From CAMLIZ01 sp040758375 (GTDB lineage Bacteria > Pseudomonadota > Gammaproteobacteria > Burkholderiales > Burkholderiaceae_C), in the NCBI GenBank assembly GCA_040758375.1, contig JBFLWE010000007.1:1-64000 (forward strand): DNA of 64,000 bases, given 5' to 3'. The notes under the pieces are model-generated. The model saw nothing but the letters and a program-made list of their open reading frames with translations. It was not told the DNA's origin and made no database searches. The position numbers and the translations under genes were made by a program. How positions within the stretch are numbered: position 1 is the first letter of the stretch; each line of letters opens with the position of its first letter. Positions 24,865-32,072 of the stretch are shown here, piece by piece.

Positions 24865-25611
24865 ATGGCCACCATTCTTGTAGTTGACGACGAACTGGGC
24901 ATACGCGCCCTGCTGTCGGAAATCCTGACCGATGAAGGTCACACGGTCGAGCTGGCCGAGAACGCGGCGCAAGCCCGCAGCGCGCGCGAGCGCGTGCGCC
25001 TCGACCTGGTGCTGCTGGACATCTGGATGCCCGACGTGGACGGCATCACGCTGCTCAAGGAGTGGAGCAGCGGCGGCCAGCTCACGATGCCCGTGATCAT
25101 GATGAGCGGCCACGGCACCATCGACACCGCGGTCGAGGCCACCAAGTACGGCGCCATGGCCTTCCTGGAAAAGCCGATCACGCTGCAGAAGCTGCTGCGC
25201 GCGGTGGAGCAGGGCCTGGCCAAGCCCGCGGCGCCGGGCGCGCCCAAGCCGGCCGCGGCGGCCAACGGCCACGGCAACGCCACGGCGGCGCCTTCCTTTC
25301 GACCCGACGGACACGCCCACCATCCCGCCTCCCCCGCCCTGAGCATGGACTCCACGCTGGGCACGCCCGTCATCAGCCCGGCAACGCTCGGCGTGGGGCT
25401 GCAGTCGCTGCAAGCCTTCGAGCTCGACCGCCCCTTGCGCGAGGCGCGCGACGCCTTCGAGAAGAGCTATTTCGAGTTCCACCTCGCCAAGGAAAACGGC
25501 AGCATGACGCGCGTGGCCGAGAAGACCGGCCTGGAACGCACGCACCTGTACCGCAAGCTCAAGCAACTGGGCGTCGATCTCTCGCGCAACAAGCGCAACG
25601 GCGGGCTCTGA
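24865..25611 (+). CDS. Response regulator, NtrX-like but lacking the AAA+ domain
   Basis: A 248-residue regulator. The receiver domain spans residues 1-120, with phosphoacceptor D52 in LLLDIWMPD and KP in FLEKPI. A low-complexity linker of about 70 residues (Ala/Pro/His-rich) follows, then a Fis-type HTH at the C-terminus (MTRVAEKTGLERTHLYRKLKQLG). Classical NtrX has a sigma-54-activating AAA+ domain in the middle; here it is absent. It is paired with the NtrY-like kinase. Without the AAA+ module it cannot open sigma-54 promoters alone, so it probably acts as a simple DNA-binding regulator. Confidence 0.9.
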   Translation: MATILVVDDELGIRALLSEILTDEGHTVELAENAAQARSARERVRLDLVLLDIWMPDVDGITLLKEWSSGGQLTMPVIMMSGHGTIDTAVEATKYGAMAFLEKPITLQKLLRAVEQGLAKPAAPGAPKPAAAANGHGNATAAPSFRPDGHAHHPASPALSMDSTLGTPVISPATLGVGLQSLQAFELDRPLREARDAFEKSYFEFHLAKENGSMTRVAEKTGLERTHLYRKLKQLGVDLSRNKRNGGL

Positions 25612-25634
25612 ACGGGCACCGCTCACAAGCCTGC

Positions 25635-25640
25635 TATACT
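25635..25640 (+). promoter_or_regulatory. -10 box of the tRNA-Phe promoter
   Basis: TATACT lies 11 bp upstream of the mature tRNA start, a good match to the sigma-70 -10 consensus. No clear -35 box was identified. Confidence 0.6.
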
Positions 25641-25651
25641 CGCGGGCTCTT

Positions 25652-25727
25652 GGCCAAGTAGCTCAGTTGGTAGAGCAGCGGATTGAAAATCCGCGTGTCG
25701 GTGGTTCGATTCCGCCCTTGGCCACCA
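25652..25727 (+). tRNA. tRNA-Phe (anticodon GAA)
   Basis: A 76-nt cloverleaf with CCA encoded. The acceptor stem pairs GGCCAAG with CTTGGCC. The D-arm is GCTC-AGTTGGTAGA-GAGC and the anticodon stem is GCGGA/TCCGC with loop TTGAAAA (anticodon 25685-25687). The T-arm contains GGTTCGATTC. The gene is intact and is the integration site of the genomic island that follows. Confidence 0.97.
25705..25727 (+). repeat. Left attachment site (in tRNA-Phe)
   Basis: TTCGATT followed by CCGCCCTTGGCCACCA, the T-arm end and acceptor end of the tRNA. The same sequence with T to G at one position recurs at 42603-42625. Confidence 0.88.
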
Positions 25728-25735
25728 CCATTCAA

Positions 25736-25763
25736 CGCCCAACCTCTATCGGTTGGGCGTTTT
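25736..25763 (+). terminator. Rho-independent terminator after tRNA-Phe
   Basis: CGCCCAACC, loop TCTATC, GGTTGGGCG and TTTT: a perfect 9-bp stem, extendable to 11 bp with the flanking AA/TT. It lies inside the island end, so it was apparently brought by the element, replacing the displaced native terminator at 42635-42672. From here to 26021 I see no convincing gene. Confidence 0.9.
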
Positions 25764-26021
25764 CATTTCCGAGTTCCGCGACACCACGCGGGGTACGGCG
25801 CCGATCTGCATGTGCCACGCCGTGGCCGCCCGGCGTCCTGAAGTCGCCCGGTTCGACTCTCTTCTGCTCTCAGTTCTCTCAAAACCTGCGCCAACTTCTT
25901 CGCCGGAGCGCACGCAGGCGGCCTTAACCATCAACCGCTTGTGCGTGCGTCGCAGGGAACGGTTCGCCAGCAGGCCTGGATTAGCAGACCCGCTACGCAA
26001 CACAAGACGCCAGCCACAGAG

Positions 26022-26252
26022 TCATCCCTTAGGCGGGAAAGGATCATCGCCGTAGCTGTTCCGCTCGCGGATCTGCCCGTCTCGTCCCTGAATGAACAAC
26101 TCGCTCCGTTGGTTGATGGCGATACCGCGTGCGCGACTGATCGCCTCTTGCTGCGTGTTGTGGATGGACGTGATGCGGTCGTTGCCTTGTCCGCGCACGC
26201 CCCACTGATTCCCGCCATTGACGGGTACTACCCACTGGTTCTTTCCGCTCAT
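26022..26252 (-). CDS. DUF2188 protein
   Basis: A 76-residue protein. NQWVVPVNGGNQWGVRGQGNDR and ARGIAINQRSELFIQGRDGQIRERNSYGDDP are the DUF2188 blocks, ending in FPPKG as is usual. GGAG precedes the ATG at 26252. The family is small, common on prophages and mobile elements, and of unknown function. It stands alone on the minus strand at the left end of the island. Confidence 0.82.
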   Translation of the reverse strand: MSGKNQWVVPVNGGNQWGVRGQGNDRITSIHNTQQEAISRARGIAINQRSELFIQGRDGQIRERNSYGDDPFPPKG

Positions 26253-26323
26253 TTCAAGCACTCCGAAGGTTGAAGGGTCCGGCTCTTGGATCGGCGCGAG
26301 CCTCGGCGCACCGGAAGGTCAGA

Positions 26324-26692
26324 TCAAGTCATTAGGGTCTCCTTCCTCATGTTGGAGGCGCCGGGAGATCGCTCCCATGCTTCAGCCGCGCATGGCATCG
26401 AATACAACCCTGCGCGTTTCTGCGTGACCACGAGCGCAACGTAGGCAGTGCGCTGCGCCGCAGGCTCCGGCTTGCCCTTGTCCTTCGTCTTGATCTTGAA
26501 CAGGTCAATCGGCTTGCCGCTGTCCAGGCCTGCTCGCTGCATGACCCGCTCCGCCGTCACGGCGGCGCCCTTGAACGACCACAGTGCCTCGAACATCCTG
26601 GCCTGACCGTCGGTGAGGCGTATCGGCACGCCGTCTCCATCAGGCAGCGTTACCCACCGGAAGTCGGCCGAGAAAGGCCCGTGGACCGGCAT
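26324..26692 (-). CDS. Prophage-type hypothetical protein with a winged-helix-like core
   Basis: A 122-residue protein from ATG 26692; a TTG at 26785 would extend it but overlaps the holin. The segment VPIRLTDGQARMFEALWSFKGAAVTAERVMQRAGLDSGKPIDLFKIKTKDKG resembles small phage proteins that read as a degenerate helix-turn-helix. It is on the opposite strand to the lysis genes and its 5' end overlaps the small peptide gene by 12 bp. Function unknown. Confidence 0.55.
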   Translation of the reverse strand: MPVHGPFSADFRWVTLPDGDGVPIRLTDGQARMFEALWSFKGAAVTAERVMQRAGLDSGKPIDLFKIKTKDKGKPEPAAQRTAYVALVVTQKRAGLYSMPCAAEAWERSPGASNMRKETLMT

Positions 26693-26788
26693 CGTCGGGT
26701 CGACCACCTGCACCGGGCTCTGCCCATCCTTGCGATCCTGCTGATCGGCGCCGCTATCAAGCTCAAGCTCATGGGAGGCGGCCAATGA
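26681..26788 (+). CDS. Possible 35-aa membrane peptide of the lysis cassette
   Basis: A GTG-started frame of 35 residues with one hydrophobic segment (ALPILAILLIGAAIKLKL, about residues 13-30). Its stop overlaps the holin ATG (ATGA, 26785-26788), so it could couple translation. GAGAAAGG lies 3 bp before the GTG, which is close spacing. Small one-pass proteins next to holins are common in phages. It overlaps the start of the minus-strand gene, so it may be chance. Confidence 0.4.
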   Translation: MDRHRRVDHLHRALPILAILLIGAAIKLKLMGGGQ

Positions 26789-27261
26789 TCGAGACTCTGC
26801 TCGGTGGTCTCCTGGGCGGGGCCTTCCGCCTGGCGCCCGAGGTCCTCAAGTGGCTGGATCGCAAGGGCGAGCGCGGCCACGAGCTCGCCATGCAGGACAA
26901 GGCGCTGGAGTTCGAGAAACTGCGTGGCGCCCAGCGCATGGCCGAGATCGGCGCCAGCGCCGAATCAGCATGGAACACCGGCGCCATCGAGGCCTTGCGG
27001 GAGTCGGTCGCCGCCCAGGGCCAGCGCTCTCGCGTGCGATGGGCCGATGCGCTGTCGGTCAGCGTCCGCCCGGTGATCACCTACTGGTTCATGGCCCTGT
27101 ACTGCGCCGCCAAGACCGCAGCTTTCGTGGGCGCGATCAACGGCGGCAGCGACTGGGGCGCCGCGATCCTCCACGCGTGGACCGACGCCGATCAGGCGCT
27201 GTGGGCCGGAGTGCTGAACTTCTGGTTCCTCGGGCGCGTGTTCGACCGGGTGCGGCCGTGA
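26785..27261 (+). CDS. Phage holin, 3-TM type
   Basis: A 158-residue protein. The soluble N-terminal part (LKWLDRKGERGHELAMQDKALEFEKLR) is followed by two clear membrane helices (VITYWFMALYCAAKTAAFVGAI; ALWAGVLNFWFLGRVF) and a weaker N-terminal hydrophobic stretch. This matches the holin family also used in gene-transfer-agent release. Its stop overlaps the endolysin GTG (GTGA). It permeabilises the inner membrane for endolysin release in phages; here it is probably a prophage remnant. Confidence 0.78.
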   Translation: MIETLLGGLLGGAFRLAPEVLKWLDRKGERGHELAMQDKALEFEKLRGAQRMAEIGASAESAWNTGAIEALRESVAAQGQRSRVRWADALSVSVRPVITYWFMALYCAAKTAAFVGAINGGSDWGAAILHAWTDADQALWAGVLNFWFLGRVFDRVRP

Positions 27262-27722
27262 TCGCGGTTCCGCAAGCGGCCATCGACCTGGCCAAGCGCT
27301 TCGAGGGCTTTCATCGCGTACCGAAGAACGATCCCGGCCGCGCGCATCCTTACGTCTGCCCAGCCGGCTACTGGACAGTCGGCTACGGCCACCTCTGCGA
27401 TCTGAAGCACCCGCCGCTCACGGAGGCAGAGGCGGAGCGCTACCTGGCGGACGACCTGACGACTGCGCTCACCGCGACGCTGCGCTACTGCCCGGTGCTG
27501 ACGACCGAGCCCGCAAGTCGGCTTGCCGCCATCGTGGACTTCACCTTCAACCTCGGTGCCGGGCGGCTGCAGACCTCGACGCTGCGGCGGCGGATCAATC
27601 AGCGTGACTGGACCGGGGCCGCGACAGAACTCCGGCGATGGGTTTACGGCGGAGGAAAGGTGCTTCCGGGCCTGGTGGCGCGCCGAGCTGCCGAGGCCGC
27701 CTGGCTGCTCGGCAACACCTGA
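27258..27722 (+). CDS. Phage endolysin, GH24 lysozyme
   Basis: A 154-residue T4/lambdoid-type lysozyme. The catalytic Glu is in KRFEGF (E16), followed by the Cys/Thr block YVCPAGYWTVGYGH and the conserved VDFTFNLGAG and ATELRRWVYGGGKVLPGLVARRAAE. No signal peptide or SAR helix is evident, so it would depend on the holin. It starts at GTG 27258 overlapping the holin stop. The family domain looks complete. Confidence 0.92.
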   Translation: MIAVPQAAIDLAKRFEGFHRVPKNDPGRAHPYVCPAGYWTVGYGHLCDLKHPPLTEAEAERYLADDLTTALTATLRYCPVLTTEPASRLAAIVDFTFNLGAGRLQTSTLRRRINQRDWTGAATELRRWVYGGGKVLPGLVARRAAEAAWLLGNT

Positions 27723-27801
27723 TGCAGGACAGGTCAGACGCGCTTGGCTTTACGCCCGAACAGCGCGTTCATGTCATCCCATCGACCCATGGAGTGATTC
27801 T

Positions 27802-28092
27802 GTGAACCACCGATTCAAGAGAGCCATCATCGACGACGTCACCGCAGAGAACATCGACAACGAGCTTCAGGCCGACCTGCTCGGGCTCTTCGAGTACGCC
27901 ATGAAGTCAGTCGCGCCCACCTTGGTGAGAGAGGCACGATTCGACACCACCGACTTCGCCTCGGCTCGTCAACGCGGCTGCGAAGGCTTCGCCATGCTGC
28001 TCAGCCGCGCGCGAGCCGATTCGCGTGATGCATGGTTCGGCGCGTTCCAGCGCGGCGACCAGCGACTCGACGTGGTCGGACACCTCGAGTAG
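27802..28092 (+). CDS. Hypothetical protein, island
   Basis: A 96-residue acidic, helical protein (NHRFKRAIIDDVTAENIDNELQADLLGLF...). GGAG lies 7 bp before the GTG start. It has no signal peptide or recognisable domain. It converges with the HrgA-like pseudogene 5 bp away. Not recognised. Confidence 0.5.
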   Translation: MNHRFKRAIIDDVTAENIDNELQADLLGLFEYAMKSVAPTLVREARFDTTDFASARQRGCEGFAMLLSRARADSRDAWFGAFQRGDQRLDVVGHLE

Positions 28093-28097
28093 CCCAG

Positions 28098-29045
28098 TCA
28101 ATCAGTCGCCGCGGGAAGATCCCAGTCGGCCGCGCGCGCCTCACCGGTTTGGTAGAACTGCTTGACGAGCTTCACGAAGCCGAGGAAGTCCTTGTTCTCG
28201 GTCGCTAGACGATTGGCCATGTCCCAATCGATCTCGTCCCGCTCGCGAGCCGGAATCAACACCTGGCTGTCGACCGGGTTCTCGGTGTCCAGCTTGATCA
28301 AGCCGATGCCGTGCGCCGCAAAAAGCATCCGCAGCTCCTTGAGCGTGTCCTGGCCCTCGATCTCCGCCGCGACCAGGTAGCCGAAGTTCGCCCAAGACGA
28401 GTTCGACACGGCTTGGAAGAAGCACTCGCGAGCGTTCGATCAGTTGATCAGCAGCTTGGCTTCGAATGACCACAGCCGGGTTCGTTTGTCGGAGTACTGA
28501 TTGACGCAGTCGCGCACCTCCTGGTGCCACTCCGCGCCCAGGTCCTCCATGCCAACCACATCGGGGTAGAGCCAGCGGTTGCCGTTTGGACCGCGCTTGT
28601 TCGACGACTTCTTCTCGTCGACGCGCTTGGAGAAGACCCGGAACTCATCCCAGAGATACTGCGACAGCATTGGGTATAGCGCGTGCTCACCGAGCTTGCC
28701 GGCTCCCGCATCCGCTGCGGGCACAGCTTGACCCGCCTCGGCGGCCGCTACCTCTGCGCTGTCGGACTTCTCTGAGTAGTAGTACTTGCGCGGGCGCCCC
28801 TCCGTGGTCTTCAACTCGGGGTGACGCTTCTGCAGCGCTGGCCGTTGCGAGCTGATCTCCGCCACCAGTTGTTGCACCAGGCCGGCGTCGTCGGTGATGA
28901 ACTTGCTGCTCGCCTTCTTGGCCTGGCACTCATCTGGGTAGGTCGCGAACACCCATTCCGCGATCTGCCGGGCAGTGAACTTCTCGTCCGCACGTTCCTT
29001 CAGGAAGCCGAGCAGCGCCTTGCTGAGGTTGAGCTTTTCCTGCAT
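28098..29045 (-). pseudogene. COG2958/HrgA-like gene with an in-frame nonsense codon
   Basis: A 316-codon frame interrupted by TGA at 28440-28442. The N-terminal part (winged-helix-like, EKLNLSKALLGFLKERADEKFTARQIAEWVF) ends with LWSFEAKLLIN-stop. Directly in the same frame it continues SNARECFFQAVSNSSWANFGYLVAAEI. Relatives read LLINRSN here, so a CGA to TGA change explains the stop. Nothing else appears damaged. The family commonly accompanies type I restriction systems. It follows hsdR by 18 bp. Two shorter products (201 aa and, from an internal ATG, 103 aa) could still be made. Confidence 0.8.
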
Positions 29046-29063
29046 GTCGCCTCCGGGTGCAGT

Positions 29064-32000
29064 TCAGGCCTGAGCGCCCGATTGGGGCGGCACGGACGGC
29101 TTCTGCCCCGGGTGGTACGTCGAGTCGAACACCATGTCCGCCAGCCAACGCTTGAAGTTCGGGTTATCGCTGAACTGCTTGAAGAGCTCTGTGTGATCGT
29201 CCAGCAGCTCCAGCACCACGCGGTTGAGCGCCTTGTCGTGCTCCAGCCTCGCGTTCTGTTTGCCCGAGTTGGCCTGCGCGTTCTGGTACGCCTTGTCCTG
29301 CGCGACGCGCGCCGGAATATCTTCTGTGACGACCTTGCGAATCTTGTCGGCGTCATGCCACTCGATGTTGCCGAACAGGTCGTTGAACTGCTTGATGATG
29401 TTTGACAGTCTGTCCAGCTCCGGCTCGTCACCGCCGCCACCACCTCCGGGGGGTGGCGGCTCGACAAACGCATCTGCGTCGTCCATCGCCATCCGCATGG
29501 AGGCCTGGGCCTGAGCTCGGTAGCTGTCCATGTCGATGGCCTCGAGCACGCCTTTGGACAGATCCTCCTCCTTGGGTGCGGGCAGCTTCGGAATCAGGAA
29601 GTTCAGGAAGATCGACAGCTTCTCCCATGCCGGGTGACCGTAGGGGAGGATGGCTGCAAGGAAGCCGTAGCTGCGGACGAAGGCCTTCGCCTTGCCCTTG
29701 AACTTCACTTGGTCGTCTTCCGAGAGCTTCTCGACGTACTCGGCGACACACGCGTCGAGGATTGGGTCGAGCTGGTCACGCTCAGCTCCGCCAAGGTACT
29801 GCGCGACGAGGTCTTCCACCTGCTGCCAGCTGTAGACCTGCTGTGCGTCCAGATCGCTCTTCAGGTCGTGGAGCTTGTTGGGGTCAGTCTCCCCCTCCTG
29901 GATCGTGGCGCGGTAGTACTCCTGGAACGCCGCCTTCACGGCCTCCGCGTTGTCGGCGAAGTCGAGCACGAATGTGTCCGCCTTCTTCGGGTGCGCTCGG
30001 TTCAGTCGTGAGAGCGTCTGCACGGCCAGGACGCTCGCCAGCGGCTTGTCCACGTACATCGTGTGCAGCAGCGGCTCGTCGAAGCCCGTGACGAACTTGT
30101 TGGCAACGATCAGGAAGCGATACGGCTCCTGTTTAAGCTTGGCCGGGATGTCCTTGCTCGGGAACCCGTTGAGATCGACCTCGGTCTTCTTCGATCCGCC
30201 GATCTCGAAGTCGCCGGAGTACGCCACGATGGCCTTGTACGGGCTCTTGATCTCGGTGAGGTAGTCCGAAACCTCGCGGAAGTAGTCGATGGCCCGTGCG
30301 ATTCCGTTGCAGACGATCATCGCGCGCGCTTTGCCGCCGATCTTCTTGGCGCTGATCACCTGCTCGACAAAGTGATCGACCATGATCTCGGCCTTGCGGC
30401 GGATTGCCTTGTCGTGGGACTCCACGTAGTGCCGGATCTTCTTCAGCGCCTTGACCTTGTCCACCTCCGGGTCGTGCTCGATCGTCTTGGCGACGTGATA
30501 GAAGCTCGACACCGGTGTGTAGTTGGCGATCACGTCGAGGATGAAGCCCTCCTGGATCGCTTGCTTGGTCGTATAGGTCAGCTCCTCGGGCGACCGGAAC
30601 TGAACCGTATCGCCGACGACCTGGCGCTCGCCGAAAAGCTCCAGCGTCCGAGTCTTGGGTGTGGCCGTGAAGGCGTAGTAGCTGGCGTTGCCCAGCATCT
30701 TGCGGGACTCGATCAAGGCGTTGACCTTATCCTCGACCGACTCCTCCTCTTCCTCCTCGCCGCCTTCGGCGGTCTGTCCGGACAGCGCCAGATGCATCTT
30801 GGCCGTCGTCTTGCCGCCCTGACTGGAGTGCGCCTCGTCGATCAGCAGAGCGAACTTCTTGTCGCCGAGGTCCCCCAGCTCGTCCAGGATGAACGGGAAC
30901 TTCTGCACCGTCGTGACGATGATCTTCTTGCCTCGGCGCAGGAAGGTGCGCAGCTCATCGGCGCTTTCCGAATGACCGTAGATCGAAGCCACATGGTCGT
31001 AGGACTTGATCGTGCGGGCAATCTGCGTGTCCAGCGCACGGCGGTCGGTGATGACGATGACCGAGTCGAACTGTGCCTGCCCCGCATCTGCCGCCGTCTT
31101 CAGTTCCACCAACTGGTGGGCCAGCCATGCAATCGTGTTGCTCTTGCCGCTGCCGGCCGAGTGCTGGATCAGGTAGCGCTTGCCGACACCATCAGCGCGG
31201 CTGCGGCGTAGCAGGGCGCGCACCGAGCGAAGCTGGTGGTACCGAGGAAAGATCTGCTTGCGCGTCTTTCGCTTTCGGCCGTTGGCATCTTCCTCTTCTT
31301 CCTCGACGACCTGTGCGTAGTTCTCGATGACGTTGGCCAGCGACTCCTTCGCCAGCACCTGCTTCCACAGGTAGTCGGTCTTCAGCCCATGAGGGTTCGG
31401 CGGGTTGCCGGCCCCGCTGTTCCAACCCTGGTTGAACGGCAGGAACCAGGAGGTCTTGCCGGTCAGGTGGGTACAGAAGCGCACCTCGGCATCGTCCACC
31501 GCCATGTGGGCGATGCAACGCCCGAGTTGGAACAGCAGCTCGCTCGGGTTGCGGTCGGTCTGGTATTGCACCACGGCGTCCGCAACGGTCTGCTTGGTCA
31601 GCGAGTTCTTCAGCTCGAAGGTGAGCACCGGCAGGCCGTTGATGAAGATTGCCATGTCCAGCGCGCGCTGGGACTCGTCGTTGCTGTAGCGCACCTGCCG
31701 GGTGACGCTGAAAACGTTCTTACCGAAGGCCTCGGTCGCCGCCGCGTTGCCCGGGGTGGGCAGCAGCTTGTACAGATCGACGTGTACCGGGCCGTGGCCC
31801 AGGCCCTTGCGCAGCACGTCCACCACGCCGCGCTTAGTGATCTCACCTTGCAGGCGGTGCAGAAACTGGGTGCGCTGAATGCCGTCGGCGTCCAGGTTCA
31901 GCGTCTCGACAACCTTCGGCTGCGTTGCCCGGAGGAAGGCAAACAACTGAGTCATGTCCAGCGCCACGTCGCGGTTGTAGTCCGTGGCATGGCCCTGCAC

Positions 32001-32072
32001 GTAGCCGCTGGCGACAAGGTCGCGCACGATCAGGGCTTCGAGGCCCTTTTCGCTGGTGTCAGTTGTCGCCAT
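29064..32072 (-). CDS. hsdR: Type I restriction enzyme subunit R
   Basis: A 1002-residue HsdR. The nuclease domain has FELK (E153, K155) of the PD-(D/E)xK fold. The translocase has Walker A SAGSGKSN (K310) and the DEAH box at D412-H415, with further SF2 motifs (FTATPKTRTLELFG; LSRLNRAHPKKADTFVLDF). A helical C-terminal domain follows, with an acidic/Gly-rich stretch PPPPGGGGGGDEPELD (about residue 880). All key residues are present. The ATG overlaps the end of the NADAR-hsdS gene by 14 bp. With HsdM and HsdS it would translocate and cut unmodified DNA. Confidence 0.95.
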   Translation of the reverse strand: MATTDTSEKGLEALIVRDLVASGYVQGHATDYNRDVALDMTQLFAFLRATQPKVVETLNLDADGIQRTQFLHRLQGEITKRGVVDVLRKGLGHGPVHVDLYKLLPTPGNAAATEAFGKNVFSVTRQVRYSNDESQRALDMAIFINGLPVLTFELKNSLTKQTVADAVVQYQTDRNPSELLFQLGRCIAHMAVDDAEVRFCTHLTGKTSWFLPFNQGWNSGAGNPPNPHGLKTDYLWKQVLAKESLANVIENYAQVVEEEEEDANGRKRKTRKQIFPRYHQLRSVRALLRRSRADGVGKRYLIQHSAGSGKSNTIAWLAHQLVELKTAADAGQAQFDSVIVITDRRALDTQIARTIKSYDHVASIYGHSESADELRTFLRRGKKIIVTTVQKFPFILDELGDLGDKKFALLIDEAHSSQGGKTTAKMHLALSGQTAEGGEEEEEESVEDKVNALIESRKMLGNASYYAFTATPKTRTLELFGERQVVGDTVQFRSPEELTYTTKQAIQEGFILDVIANYTPVSSFYHVAKTIEHDPEVDKVKALKKIRHYVESHDKAIRRKAEIMVDHFVEQVISAKKIGGKARAMIVCNGIARAIDYFREVSDYLTEIKSPYKAIVAYSGDFEIGGSKKTEVDLNGFPSKDIPAKLKQEPYRFLIVANKFVTGFDEPLLHTMYVDKPLASVLAVQTLSRLNRAHPKKADTFVLDFADNAEAVKAAFQEYYRATIQEGETDPNKLHDLKSDLDAQQVYSWQQVEDLVAQYLGGAERDQLDPILDACVAEYVEKLSEDDQVKFKGKAKAFVRSYGFLAAILPYGHPAWEKLSIFLNFLIPKLPAPKEEDLSKGVLEAIDMDSYRAQAQASMRMAMDDADAFVEPPPPGGGGGGDEPELDRLSNIIKQFNDLFGNIEWHDADKIRKVVTEDIPARVAQDKAYQNAQANSGKQNARLEHDKALNRVVLELLDDHTELFKQFSDNPNFKRWLADMVFDSTYHPGQKPSVPPQSGAQA

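Noticed and set aside
25746..26003. Small minus-strand frame after the tRNA terminator
   Set aside because: Arg/Ser-rich, no ribosome-binding site, no family, and it begins inside the terminator. Treated as non-coding.
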